Assembly: GCF_000010085.1 (NCBI RefSeq)
Contig: NC_007712.1
Span: 2,790,001 to 2,854,000, forward strand
Source of the DNA: Sodalis glossinidius str. 'morsitans'
Lineage (GTDB): Bacteria; Pseudomonadota; Gammaproteobacteria; Enterobacterales; Enterobacteriaceae
DNA length: 64,000 nt
Direction: 5' to 3'
In this document: positions 8,987 to 17,830 of the stretch, piece after piece
Layout of the letters: each line of letters starts with the position of its first letter
Position numbering within the stretch: position 1 is the first letter of the stretch
The notes under the pieces: generated by a model
The model's database searches: none
What the model was told of the DNA's origin: nothing
Seen by the model: the letters and a program-made list of their open reading frames with translations, nothing else
Made by a program: the position numbers and the translations under genes

Positions 8987-10255
8987 ATGAAGCTAAATCC
9001 CAGACAGGTACAAACAGCTAAAGCAAAAGAAAAATCTTACAAACTCTCCGACGGGGGAGGAATGTATTTGGAGGTTACACCACGAGGTTCAAAGTACTGG
9101 CGCATGAAGTATCACCGTCCTAGTGACCGAAAAGAGGATAAATTGTCCTTTGGGGTCTATCCTGCGATCACCTTGGCTGAAGCTAGAGCTAAACGCGATG
9201 AGGCCAAAAAACTTCTCGCGAAAGGTTTGGATCCTAAGAAGGTGCAAAAAAAGGAGCATGCAGAGAATAATGGAGAGTTTACTTTTGAATCAATTGCTCG
9301 AAAATGGCACTCCAATAACAGACGATGGGAGAACGTAACACGTAACTTGATACTTAATAGTCTTGAGAAATATGTATTCCCAATTATCGGTAAAAATGAT
9401 ATACGTCAACTAAAAACTCGCCATCTCCTAGCAGTAGTGAGAGCTGTGGAAGAGAATGGAAAACACGAAGTAGCTCAACGTATCCAGCAAAGAATAACGT
9501 CAATCATGCGTTATGCAGTACAAAATGAAATCATTGAAACGAACCCGGCGCTGGATATGGCAGGAGCATTAATTCCTCCCAAAAGTGTTCATCATCCTGC
9601 ATTAGCACCCATCATGTTACCCCAATTCTTTGCACGATTAACTAGTTACAAAGGCCGAAAAATAACTCGCATAGCCGTAGAATTAAATCTATTAACTTTT
9701 GTACGATCTAGTGAGTTACGTTTTGCTCGTTGGAAAGAAATTGACTTTGAGCATGCGTTATGGGAAATACCAGCCAAACGCGAACCTATTGCTGGAGTTC
9801 GTTATTCTGAACGAGGAATGAAAATGAAATCCTCTCACCTAGTACCGCTCAGTAAGCAGGCAATAGAATTATTAAAGCAACTTAAAGTACAGCGTGGTGA
9901 TGAAGCACATATTTTCCCTGGAGACCACGATATTAAAGGTGTTATGAGTGAAAATACTGTTAACAAAGCTCTTCGCGTTATGGGCTATGATACCAAAACC
10001 GAGATTTGTGGGCATGGATTTAGGACTATGGCAAGAGGAGCTATGGGTGAGTCGGGTTTATGGGCTGATGATGTAATAGAGCTTCAGATGAGCCATATCG
10101 AGCGTAACGGGGTCAAGGCCGCTTATCTCCACACCACCAAGCATCTTGAAGAGCGCCGTCTAATGATGCAGTGGTGGGCGGATTACCTCGATGCCAACCG
10201 AGAGCATTACATATCCCCCTATGATTTCGCCAAGCGCCATGGAAGAGGCGATTAA
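8987..10255 (+). CDS. Tyrosine-type site-specific integrase (P4/IntS type)
   Basis: A 422-residue integrase that recombines the element into and out of argW. The N-terminal DUF4102 arm-binding domain is shown by SDGGGMYLEVTPRGSKYWRM. The catalytic residues lie in VRSSELRFARW (Arg I), HGFRTMARG (His-x-x-Arg) and the C-terminal MSHIERNGVKAAYLH (His and nucleophile Tyr). ATG at 8987 is chosen because it gives the standard MKLNPRQVQ start; a GTG 12 codons upstream is also open. AT-rich codon use contrasts with the GC-rich backbone. It lies about 160 bases from the tRNA, the usual place. Confidence 0.93.
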   Translation: MKLNPRQVQTAKAKEKSYKLSDGGGMYLEVTPRGSKYWRMKYHRPSDRKEDKLSFGVYPAITLAEARAKRDEAKKLLAKGLDPKKVQKKEHAENNGEFTFESIARKWHSNNRRWENVTRNLILNSLEKYVFPIIGKNDIRQLKTRHLLAVVRAVEENGKHEVAQRIQQRITSIMRYAVQNEIIETNPALDMAGALIPPKSVHHPALAPIMLPQFFARLTSYKGRKITRIAVELNLLTFVRSSELRFARWKEIDFEHALWEIPAKREPIAGVRYSERGMKMKSSHLVPLSKQAIELLKQLKVQRGDEAHIFPGDHDIKGVMSENTVNKALRVMGYDTKTEICGHGFRTMARGAMGESGLWADDVIELQMSHIERNGVKAAYLHTTKHLEERRLMMQWWADYLDANREHYISPYDFAKRHGRGD

Positions 10256-10289
10256 AGCCATCAAATATTACTGGTTCACAATATGGACG

Positions 10290-10547
10290 ATGTGCCAGCC
10301 ACCGAGCGAATGCACACCAGGGGTTCATGCCTACCAAGCTCACGCATGGCTGCACAAAATCTCTCCAGACCTTGCGCCATGCCGATTCTGCTGGGCATAC
10401 CCCACGACCTACAAAAATATTGTAGGTCTCCGTGAAGCGTACGGCCGTTGGATATCGGTAACCGGGGAAGTCATTTCGGGTGGGGGGACCTGGAAAAGTC
10501 TTTCAGACGTGCGCAAGTCAAAGGGGAATGAACCAGTTAACTTTTAG
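10290..10547 (+). CDS. Hypothetical protein downstream of integrase
   Basis: A frame of about 85 residues following the integrase, with a plausible globular sequence (HKISPDLAPCRFCWAYPTTY, then REAYGRWISVTGEVISGGG) and four cysteines. The start (ATG at 10290) is uncertain because the frame is open upstream into the integrase gene. I do not recognise a family. Codon content looks protein-like, but a chance frame cannot be excluded. Confidence 0.35.
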   Translation: MCQPPSECTPGVHAYQAHAWLHKISPDLAPCRFCWAYPTTYKNIVGLREAYGRWISVTGEVISGGGTWKSLSDVRKSKGNEPVNF

Positions 10548-11640
10548 CGACGTGGTTGGATGCAGATGACCGACTGACTATAAGACGGTTGGTTATTTCT
10601 TGGTCATTATTCCCCGAAACGGGGGAAAAATTAATTGCCATGCTATACCGCTGGACAAATCCATAATCGTCATTGGTATTCAATAGGTTATCTGTGCGCA
10701 AGCCCCCCTATAGCTGCTTGGTGGTGATATTTTAATCAGCCCGTTTGAAACGGAGGGATGGCTCCGTGGGATGTGAAAGATAAACGAACACTAAATACGC
10801 GACAGCAACTTTTTTTGTAATATAAGCAAAAGAGGGTTGTTTTGGTAGTTTCAGTTGTTTCAAAATCACTATCTTCATGATATATAATGACATTGTCGAA
10901 AATCTTGAAACAACCAGCCCCCGTTTTGAAACAATCAATCCTCCCCCTGAAACTACCGAGCTATCGATAAAATCATCTGGAAAAGCTCCCTCTCTGGCTG
11001 GCTCATGTGCTGGACAACTGCCCCGGAAGCCTTGTCGGCTGCGGCTTTTGCTGCACACAACCCCCTTGCCACCCTCAAAAGTAGTGCTCATCGGCAGCTT
11101 TTACCGGATTTTGCAAAGTTCCACTGCCGTGGAGTCGTGGAAGCTGATTTCTGCTTAAAAGTTGAACTACAAAATTTTCGTAGTTCAAAATATAGACAGG
11201 TGCACGTCAACCGACATCGTCAATCACTTCACTGCTCACGCGATCATGCCTGAGAGCGTCTGTGCGCCATTGTGAGAAGATTTCTATTCTAGGGGTAATC
11301 GATGTCAGACATTGGCAAAGCGTCTCTATCAAGCTAACAGGTGCCTTAAAATCGATATCGGTGAATGGATGCATGCCTGATGCTGTTGGGAGAGGAATTG
11401 AAGTCAGAGAGGCTGTGGCTACCGTGGATGTTCAACAAAGATTAAACGCCAGTGTACATATTACTTTGCGTTGGAGTGCAACAGTCAACGGAATCGGATG
11501 CATTGCGTTGAATACGAACAAAAAACTCTATCTTAATCTGTAGATATTACACGAACAACATCAAGCGAAATATAAAATTAATTTCTGTCAAGGTATGAAA
11601 TACTTGGAGTTCATCTACAAGGATGTGTGGTTATTTGGTT
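10548..11640. other. Non-coding stretch with clustered GAAACAA-type repeats
   Basis: About 1.1 kb without a gene I can defend. It contains at least five near copies of TTGAAACAAC or its complement between 10838 and 10965, and one copy of the GCCAGCCA-type motif at 10985-11004 that also recurs in the early region. Several open frames cross it but none has a recognisable family or clear start. Confidence 0.4.
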
Positions 11641-11664
11641 TTCGTTTATACAAAGGAGTGGTGT

Positions 11665-12141
11665 ATGAAAGATTGTTTCGATTTAGCAAATTATTTTCTG
11701 GTCCGAAATCAAAACGAGGGCTGCGGGGATGTGATGACCAGCACTAAATTGCAACGACTTGTTTACTATGCGCAGGTCTTTGCCCTATCGCTGCTTGGAA
11801 AACCATTATTCAATGAAAAAGTTGAAGCCTCCCCCGATGGTCCTGTTGTGCATGCACTGAAACTAAGATACCGATACTATAAAAATGAGCCGCTACCAGT
11901 CCCACCAGTCAAGATAGACATGAGCAAATTTACGCCTGATGAAGCAGCTATACTCGACAAAGTCCATCGTATCTATGGTCAGTATTCAGGCTGGAAGTTA
12001 CATGAAATGGCTCGCAGTGAACATGAAGATCAAGAGCTACAGCAAAAGAAGGACGCCAGCCAGAGCAACGCCTTCATGCTCACCGATACCATGACACGCT
12101 GGCATAAGTCCGAGCTCAGCCAGTTCGCACAGAGGCACTGA
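11665..12141 (+). CDS. Panacea-domain (DUF4065) protein, predicted antitoxin/phage-associated regulator
   Basis: 158 residues starting at an ATG 7 bases after AAGGAG. The N-terminus shows the Panacea/DUF4065 signature: DCFDLANYFL, then MTSTKLQRLVYYAQVFALSL and the following SPDGPVVHAL. Panacea domains act as antitoxins in diverse toxin-antitoxin pairs and were earlier annotated as phage-associated GepA-like proteins. No obvious toxin gene adjoins it here, so it may be an orphan or a regulator. Its strand is opposite to the neighbouring phage genes, as for a moron gene. Confidence 0.8.
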   Translation: MKDCFDLANYFLVRNQNEGCGDVMTSTKLQRLVYYAQVFALSLLGKPLFNEKVEASPDGPVVHALKLRYRYYKNEPLPVPPVKIDMSKFTPDEAAILDKVHRIYGQYSGWKLHEMARSEHEDQELQQKKDASQSNAFMLTDTMTRWHKSELSQFAQRH

Positions 12142-12172
12142 CAGCTGCCCCGGCTCGTTGAGGGACCGAGGG

Positions 12173-12277
12173 TCATTTGATGGCATGAAGGATAGCCGCC
12201 ATCAGGTAGCCTGTGGAGGCGGTGAACAGCACCAACCACAGCATAATGAACTTCCAGCCTGGTAATCGCTTAATCAT
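12173..12277 (-). CDS. Small membrane protein, 34 residues
   Basis: ATG at 12277 opens a 34-codon frame starting MIKRLPGWKF, with one hydrophobic helix (FIMLWLVLFTASTGYLMAAI) and a basic N-terminus. It follows two other very small frames of similar design on the same strand (12308-12415 and 12423-12596), suggesting a small operon at the end of the tail-fibre region. Function unknown; small phage membrane proteins can act in lysis control or exclusion. Confidence 0.5.
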   Translation of the reverse strand: MIKRLPGWKFIMLWLVLFTASTGYLMAAILHAIK

Positions 12278-12307
12278 AAGTCGCAACTCCCGTATTAATT
12301 CGCTTCA

Positions 12308-12415
12308 TCAAAGAAGCGCGACCACCTTAAACACAACGACTAAAACTGATATCCCCGCGATAATATGCCAAAAAATACGCCGTATCTCGCGAGGTGTAAT
12401 GTTCACAATTTCCAT
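12308..12415 (-). CDS. Small membrane protein, 35 residues
   Basis: Starts MEIVNITPREIRRIFWH, followed by the hydrophobic stretch IIAGISVLVVVFKVVALL to the stop: one predicted membrane helix with a basic lead. It lies between two comparable tiny frames and begins 8 bases after the preceding frame's stop codon. No family recognised. Confidence 0.5.
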   Translation of the reverse strand: MEIVNITPREIRRIFWHIIAGISVLVVVFKVVALL

Positions 12416-12422
12416 ATATGCC

Positions 12423-12596
12423 TTACAGCGCCGTAAGCGACGCAGTGCAGATAACCCAGGCTATCGGCGTCAAAATGTACCGAATACCACGGCAGATTGC
12501 AATTATTTTCGCTGCGGTATCAGCCCCTTGTCACGATGTCTCTGCTTTTATCATGAGATCATCTCCAAATTTATCTTCAGGTTTGCTATTGTTCAT
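12423..12596 (-). pseudogene. Small membrane-protein gene with an in-frame TGA
   Basis: A 58-codon frame beginning MNNSKPEDKFGDDLMIKAET, interrupted by TGA at 12531-12533 and continuing without frame change as QGADTAAKIIAICRGIRYIL and a hydrophobic tail. The same frame before and after the stop, plus the helix pattern shared with its two downstream neighbours, suggest one gene with a nonsense mutation. A second start after the TGA is possible but no ribosome site is seen. Confidence 0.4.
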
Positions 12597-12673
12597 GTCG
12601 TCTTGAAGTTGATGAAGATTTATGAAAAAGCCCCGCACTGCTTGCTACAGTCGGGGCTTACGTTTTTCAGGCA

Positions 12674-12695
12674 CAAAAAAACCGCGCTCAGCGGT
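12674..12695 (-). terminator. Rho-independent terminator after the tail-fibre gene
   Basis: Read on the minus strand: ACCGCTGAGCGCGGT followed by a run of seven T. The hairpin ends 28 bases beyond the stop codon of the tail-fibre frame at 12724. A second GC-rich hairpin (AAGCCCCG...CGGGGCTT, 12628-12660) lies just beyond it. Confidence 0.7.
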
Positions 12696-12723
12696 CGGGG
12701 TAAGGCTCTATTCGACGGACAGG

Positions 12724-13272
12724 TTATTTCGGACTATCCGCATCCTGCACCACAGGCATCGACGCTTTAAGCGCATCTATCTCAACCTGCTGCACTTTCA
12801 TTTTCGTGGACAGGTCTTTTATCGCTTCAATCAGCAACGCAGTGATACTGCCGTAAGCCACAGATTTCACATTCTTAACAACGGTGCCATCACTCTCATG
12901 GTAATCACCCGAATTACCTACCGCCTCTGGCAAGACCTTTTCCAGCTCATCGGCCATCACACCCGCTTGGCGATGTTCGGCAAGGACATACGTATAGCCC
13001 GTCAGCGTTTCGACCTTTTCAAGGCCATTTTCTATTTTCTCAATATTGCTTTTTATCCGCCGGTCCGAGTTATTTTGCCAGTGACCCTGCATGGCATAAG
13101 CGCTACCGTCATCCTTAAAAACGAACCACTTCAAATCATTGCCTTTAGCCAGTATCAGACGATGCTCAAAATGGTCATTTATTATAATGCGCGTTTTAAA
13201 ATCAGTTATTGCCTTATCAATCCTCTCTTCATCCGTTGTCCATGCCGCCAAAGGTGACCAGACCCTTTCCAT
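12724..13272 (-). CDS. Tail fibre C-terminal fragment with S74 intramolecular chaperone domain
   Basis: The C-terminal 150 residues carry the peptidase-S74 (endosialidase-type) chaperone pattern: NNSDRRIKSNIEKIENGLEK, the segment TLTGYTYVL, then AGVMADELEKVLPEAV. This domain trimerises the fibre and cleaves itself off. The fibre's N-terminal shaft is missing. The frame runs into, and overlaps on the opposite strand, the signal-peptide region of the Ail-like gene, so upstream of about 13200 it is probably not authentic. A truncated remnant rather than a working fibre. Confidence 0.75.
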   Translation of the reverse strand: MERVWSPLAAWTTDEERIDKAITDFKTRIIINDHFEHRLILAKGNDLKWFVFKDDGSAYAMQGHWQNNSDRRIKSNIEKIENGLEKVETLTGYTYVLAEHRQAGVMADELEKVLPEAVGNSGDYHESDGTVVKNVKSVAYGSITALLIEAIKDLSTKMKVQQVEIDALKASMPVVQDADSPK

Positions 13273-13870
13273 CGGCTACGCCCAGATGAACTCTGACCCA
13301 AGCAAAGCGGCCTACTCCGCCAATAAGGCCGAATATGAGTCGCGTTTAAAAACAACCGGTAACGTCTTCGCCCAACATGCCGATAGCGACAAGCAGCCAC
13401 AGGGCATGTTTATTCGTTATCGCTACAAGCTTGACGATACCTGGGGGGTGATGGGGGCGATAACCTATGCCGTCGGTGATATGGACAATCATTTTCTATC
13501 CGGCGAAAAAGCCAAAAATAAAAAGGACGCTAATAAAATAGAAAAGCGATTTAGCAACAGGGTCAAAACCGATTATGTCTCCCTCTTGGCTGGACCGACT
13601 CTCAGAGCTAACGAATGGGTCAGTGCCTTTGGTTTGCTCGGCGTCGCCCTGCACTCTGTTGAAAATTCCCTATACGAAACGGATAAAACCAGCATTCCGC
13701 CAAAGCAGGTTTCCCGAAACGAAAAATCCAGCAACACTTCGCTGGCGCACGCGCTGGGTTTGCAATTTAATGTTTATAAAGGGCTGGTTATTGATGCCGC
13801 CTGGGCAGGCTCGGGTAGCGGCGACTGGAAATCCAGCGGCTTTAATCTCGGTGTCAGCTATCAATTCTAA
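13187..13870 (+). CDS. Ail/Lom/OmpX-family outer-membrane beta-barrel protein
   Basis: 227 residues from ATG 13187 with a signal peptide (SVIALSILSSSVVHA, then AKGDQ). The barrel strands include TLSIGYAQMN, GMFIRYRYKLDDTWGVMG and the terminal FNLGVSYQF, which ends in the outer-membrane C-terminal Phe. Phage-borne Lom/Ail proteins are lysogenic-conversion genes: in pathogens they give serum resistance or adhesion. Here it lies between tail genes but on the opposite strand, unlike lom in lambda, and seems intact. Possible benefit to a host-associated lysogen. Confidence 0.85.
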   Translation: MRVLKSVIALSILSSSVVHAAKGDQTLSIGYAQMNSDPSKAAYSANKAEYESRLKTTGNVFAQHADSDKQPQGMFIRYRYKLDDTWGVMGAITYAVGDMDNHFLSGEKAKNKKDANKIEKRFSNRVKTDYVSLLAGPTLRANEWVSAFGLLGVALHSVENSLYETDKTSIPPKQVSRNEKSSNTSLAHALGLQFNVYKGLVIDAAWAGSGSGDWKSSGFNLGVSYQF

Positions 13871-14864
13871 AAATAGTCCGATGCCCATAATACCGGAAAG
13901 GGTTTATTGGCATAAATAATCGTTGTGCCATCATCCCTGTGTTTATTGGCATCGTGCAAAAAGGGACCGGGCATGCCTTTGATACCTGCCGAGCTCATCC
14001 CGGCATTGGCTTTATACCCCCGCCGTTCCTTATGCCATATCCCCCATGTGAATGCCGGTATCATGGGGCCTTGGTGCCAGTTGAATAGTGGCATTGCGCT
14101 CTGGTGGCGTATTGACATATCCCCTGACCAGCATCGGGACCTCATTCGACGTAAAGGCCACTTTTCCGTCACGACCATAAATAGCAATGCCATAATCGCT
14201 CATGGTCGGTACTTTTATATCAAAAGCCACTATTTTCATTCTAATCGCTATTGCCTGTGATACGCCACCACCATCGTATCGATAACCGGAGAGTTGCTGC
14301 GTATCGGGATGATATTCAACGCCGACACCAACCGCATCGTAGTGGCAAAACACCAGTGAATTCCTCGACACAGGGATTTTCATGTTTCCGGTAAACGTGA
14401 TGTCCGCCTTATACGTCATGAACATCCCTTTACTAGGATCGACCACCAAAGGAAAGGCACCTGCACCGTAGATACCGATCCCATAACCATCAAAAGCCGA
14501 AACCGTGGGGTAGAGCGCAAACACATAAATATTACCCGGCTTATCAAGGAGTAAATCACCTTTGCGTATGACCTCATTACGGAGTCTTACCGTCCTGTCC
14601 TGAATATCGATATAAAACCGTATAGGCGAAAGCGGCGTTTCTATCAGCCAAAACGGTTTCACACAGGCAAAGCAGCTGGCTACCGGGCGGACAACGGTCT
14701 GAGTAATCGACTGATGCGCTGCTGGCCACATGAAAATTCCACTTCTTGCCCAGAACTTCGTTCTTTTTTTTCATTTCTATCCTATCGATAAACGTCAGCG
14801 GACTGGCATGCGACAGGTTTAAACGCTTGCCAGCATGAAAAACACTTAAGCCATATTCGGACAT
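13867..14864 (-). pseudogene. DUF6453-type phage protein following the tail-tip gene, frameshifted
   Basis: Begins MSEYGLSVFHAGKRLNLSHA, then PLTFIDRIEMKKK, typical of the protein encoded after host-specificity gene J in many lambdoid prophages. Frame shifts near 14640 into SPIRFYIDIQDRTVRLRNEV, continues with YDGGGVSQAIAIRM, and shifts again near 14080 into GPMIPAFTWGIWHKERRGY up to the stop at 13867. Its start abuts the stop of the J remnant. The family function is unknown, presumably tail related. Confidence 0.7.
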
Positions 14865-16587
14865 TAATTTAATTTCCCCAATCGCACTTTCAGATTTCCA
14901 CCGCCGTCATACACCGATATCGAATCCGAGTTAATGGCCATGCGTCCACCCTGCTGTCGGCCATTGAGCTCAAACGAGCCATCGTTGCGCATAATGGTCC
15001 CCGACTGCCCCGGCACATAATTCGCCGAGTACCATGACCCCACCTTGGCCAGTGTCATCCCCGCGTAGTTGATAAATGCCTCGTTGATAAACACCTGCCC
15101 ATTAATCACCGAGAAAGGCGAATAGCTTTTGCCACCCGGCCCACTCAGGATAACGAACTGGTTAGCATTAAAGCCAATGCGCGTTATCACCGGCTGCCCC
15201 ACCTCGGCGATGGCCGCTATCGTCATCCCCGCATCGCAGTAGGTGCCGTCTATATCGACACCGACCTTTACGCTAAATAGGGCGCTGCCGGAACCCGTAT
15301 GGTCAAAAACGGTCGTTGCCCTGGTGTCTATCATCGCCTTGTTTTTCTTGAATTCCGCCTGCACCCGCTGCTGGTACTCGGCAAAAGCTCTTTCCTCATC
15401 GACGACCGTGGTGCGCACTTCAAGTATTTCGGCTTTACGTTGCCCGTTTTCTCTACGCCAGCGCTGCATATCCGCATTATTGGCTAATGCTGCTTCAGCG
15501 ACGGCGTCAGTGACTGTATTGATTTCCTCGGTCAGACGTGCACCATCCTCCGCCGTCAAAAAGCCTTCGGTGATATTGCCGAGAATTTCCGACGCATCGG
15601 ACGAGGATTCGCCCCTGACCCACGGCGTCCAGTCGCCCTTGTTGCCAATGCGGTCCACCAGTCTTGCCCGGTACCAGCGGCTGACACCGGCAGGCAGCGG
15701 GCCATGCTGATAATTGACCGCCGGATAGGGCACATTGGCCAGCAGTAACGGATTCTGGCCGTCCGAGGTGGTCGAGGGCGCATGCCCCCAGGGTGAAGAG
15801 ACCTCGGCGGCATTGACGGCGCGTACGCGCACATCATATCCCCCGGCGTAAATACCCTGCACACTAAAACCCTGTGCACTGGTTTCGCCCACATTCACCC
15901 AGTCGCCCTTATCCCGACGCCACTGGGCGAGGTAGTTGATGGCCCCGTCCACCTTCTCCCACGACGTCTGGAGGGTAGCGACCGTTATCCCCTGAACAAT
16001 ATGGTCTGTTTCCGTTATCACGATAGACTGTGGCGCAGGCATCACGCTTGAGGGCGTCACCGTGACCGGCAGTGGCGTAATGCTTACCCCGTCATCGATG
16101 TAGCGGTATTTGTTCAGATCATGCTGTACCCAGCAATGCTAAAAGTGCCGTCGTCATTGGCGCTGACCGAGGTCACCCGATAGTAGCGTATCGCCAGGCG
16201 GTCGCTATCAATGCTTGATGCGCACCGCGTCCAGATTCAGGTCACTGAAGGCATGCACCCACGGCGACGACGTTTTGACGGCGATGCCTACCGCCACCTC
16301 GTTATCCACCTCCGGCATGCCCTGAATGTAGTCCTTATCTTGTGTGCCCTTGCGGTATTCCCAGACGACGCCGGTAAAATTATACGACCCATCATCATTC
16401 GCCAGCGGGGTATTGTTGAGAAAGATATTTTGTGCGGTTAGCTCGCCCTGGATTTCACATTCAGAGAGCGCCAGCAGCATTTTAAGCTTCGACACCGACA
16501 GCGGGTGCTCTGCTCCGTCGGCGTATGACCGCCACCGCCACCGCCTTTGGCCCCCTGAATTATTGTCGCGTTTTTAAGCAGTTGCAT
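14864..16587 (-). pseudogene. Tail-tip host-specificity protein J, internally deleted
   Basis: Lambda-type J is about 1,100 residues and forms the receptor-binding tail tip. Here MQLLKNATIIQGAKGGGGGG opens at 16587, frame is lost, and the N-terminal domain (VSKLKMLLALSECEIQGELT) is read to 16208. A large deletion then joins it to the C-terminal part: RYYRVTSVSANDDGTFSIAG, a fibronectin-III segment (LQTSWEKVDGAINYLAQWRR), and the DUF1983 end (FVILSGPGGKSYSPFSVING) to the stop at 14864. About half of the protein is gone. Confidence 0.88.
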
Positions 16588-16594
16588 GGTTTAC

Positions 16595-17191
16595 CTACTG
16601 CTGGTCGCTGGCAAAAACACCGGCGCTGATGACCGCACCGCCGATTTCCCGCTGGCCGTACAACACCGGCACCGGGTAGTCCATCGCCACCGTGTTGACA
16701 GGCGCGCCAAAAGCATAGTTGGGTTTATTGTCGGCACTCGATGATTTCCCGACGCCGTAATTGGGCTGCGGCGTCATCAGCTTTACCACCCCGCCCAGCA
16801 GCATCGAGGTCCCGAGGCCAGTCAGCAGGGTTGATGCCGCCACGCCGAACAGCGCCAGCGAGGTTCCTGCGGTAAAAAAGGCCCCGGCCAGCGCGGCGGC
16901 ACCTAACACCACCTGTAAAAAACCTCCGGGTTTGGCCCCTTCAATCACCGGCATAATAACGATATCCCGGTCACCCTTGCTCATCTCAAACTGCTCAATG
17001 CCAATATTTTCCGTGCCGTTAAAAAAGGCAAAACGAATACCGTCATGGTGGGCGTTACTCATAGTGTTTTCAAAGCCGGGCAGCGTGACACAAAGCGCCC
17101 GGAGTGCCTCTTTCACATCAGCAACATGGTAACGATGGGTGCGACCAAAGCGTTTGCCCAGCGCCCCCTTAAGTTTAATGGTTCTCAGCAT
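16595..17191 (-). CDS. Lambda gpI-like tail-tip assembly protein
   Basis: 198 residues from ATG 17191 (MLRTIKLKGALGKRFGRTHR), followed by the conserved DGIRFAFFNGTENIG, a glycine/alanine-rich hydrophobic segment (LGAAALAGAFFTAGTSLALF) and PVPVLYGQREIGGAVISAG. gpI is required to assemble the tail-tip complex with K, L and J and is not kept in the virion. The start overlaps the K remnant by 17 bases, as in lambda. It appears intact, but its partners are not. Confidence 0.85.
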   Translation of the reverse strand: MLRTIKLKGALGKRFGRTHRYHVADVKEALRALCVTLPGFENTMSNAHHDGIRFAFFNGTENIGIEQFEMSKGDRDIVIMPVIEGAKPGGFLQVVLGAAALAGAFFTAGTSLALFGVAASTLLTGLGTSMLLGGVVKLMTPQPNYGVGKSSSADNKPNYAFGAPVNTVAMDYPVPVLYGQREIGGAVISAGVFASDQQ

Positions 17192-17412
17192 GTAAACGCT
17201 CCTTGTGGCGCACGATGCGCACCGTCCTGTCGCGGTAATAGCGGCCATACGGCGTTCGCGCCGACAGTTTGCCAAACAGATGGTGAAGCATAAGGTTATC
17301 CCCGAGATAGACGGCAGCGTGATTGGTGACCGGGGCCGATACCTGCATCATGATAATGTCGCCAGCGCGCATCGTCTCAGGCACTACCTCAACAAAGCCC
17401 ACCCCCTGCCAG
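17175..17412 (-). pseudogene. C-terminal fragment of tail protein K (NlpC/P60 peptidase)
   Basis: Only the last 75 or so residues remain: WQGVGFVEVVPETMRAGDII, then HAAVYLGDNLMLHHLFGKLS. The histidines of the NlpC/P60 C40 fold remain (NHAAVYL, MLHH), but the catalytic cysteine half is lost. Upstream the sequence switches at about 17405-17412 to the terminase small-subunit start. This is the right side of the large deletion. Confidence 0.82.
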
Positions 17413-17622
17413 TTGCTGATTATTCGCCAGTTCTACCGCCGCCAGGAGGTCCGCTGGCGTCCAGCTGTCCAGTGATTTTGAGCGAATGTTGTCATGCCAG
17501 AATGGTTCGGCTTTTTTCTCCAAGCCCGCATGCTGTAGGGGCATGAGAGTATCCTCGCACGCATTTTTCATGGCCTTCAGCGCTGCCGTTGAGCTGTCTG
17601 AGCGAGTGCGTTTATCTGCCAT
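17404..17622 (-). pseudogene. N-terminal fragment of a phage terminase small subunit
   Basis: Starts MADKRTRSDSSTAALKAMKN and continues KKAEPFWHDNIRSKSLDSW, then PADLLAAVELANNQQ, the N-terminal pattern of HK97-group terminase small subunits. It then runs into tail gene K sequence. Roughly the first 70 residues are kept. Everything normally encoded between the terminase small subunit and K (large terminase, portal, protease, capsid, tail tube, tape measure, about 20 kb) is gone. Confidence 0.75.
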
Positions 17623-17830
17623 AATAAGACGACCTAAAAAAACAAAAAATCGGGTTAGCGTTAAAATAAAGGGCAGGAGGCGGCCAATTCGCTTAATTCA
17701 TTTGGAGTTTTACCCCTCCCCTGCCGTTATTTTATTTGAAGTTTCCGCAGAAAAATTTATTATTTAACTCTATCAAGAAATGAAACTCATAAATAAAATC
17801 TCATACGAACACTTTATTTTTAAATAAACC
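17623..17830. other. Short non-coding stretch between terminase remnant and HNH gene
   Basis: About 200 bases, AT-rich, with no gene. In HK97-type phages the cohesive-end (cos) site lies between the HNH gene and the terminase small subunit, so a cos site may be here. I cannot identify it by sequence. Confidence 0.3.

Noticed and set aside
10732..11091. 119-codon frame on the minus strand near the integrase
   Set aside because: It contains the PAKEGAF-like motif but no other recognisable feature, and lies over the GAAACAA repeat cluster. Recorded as a repeat region rather than a gene.
11262..11543. 93-codon frame before the Panacea gene as the missing toxin
   Set aside because: No recognisable toxin features, no ribosome site and poor fit to coding composition. 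Kept only as a possibility in the finding on the orphan Panacea gene.
15243..15710. 155-codon plus-strand frame within the J region
   Set aside because: Antisense to the DUF1983/fibronectin part of tail protein J; sequence is low-complexity without family features.
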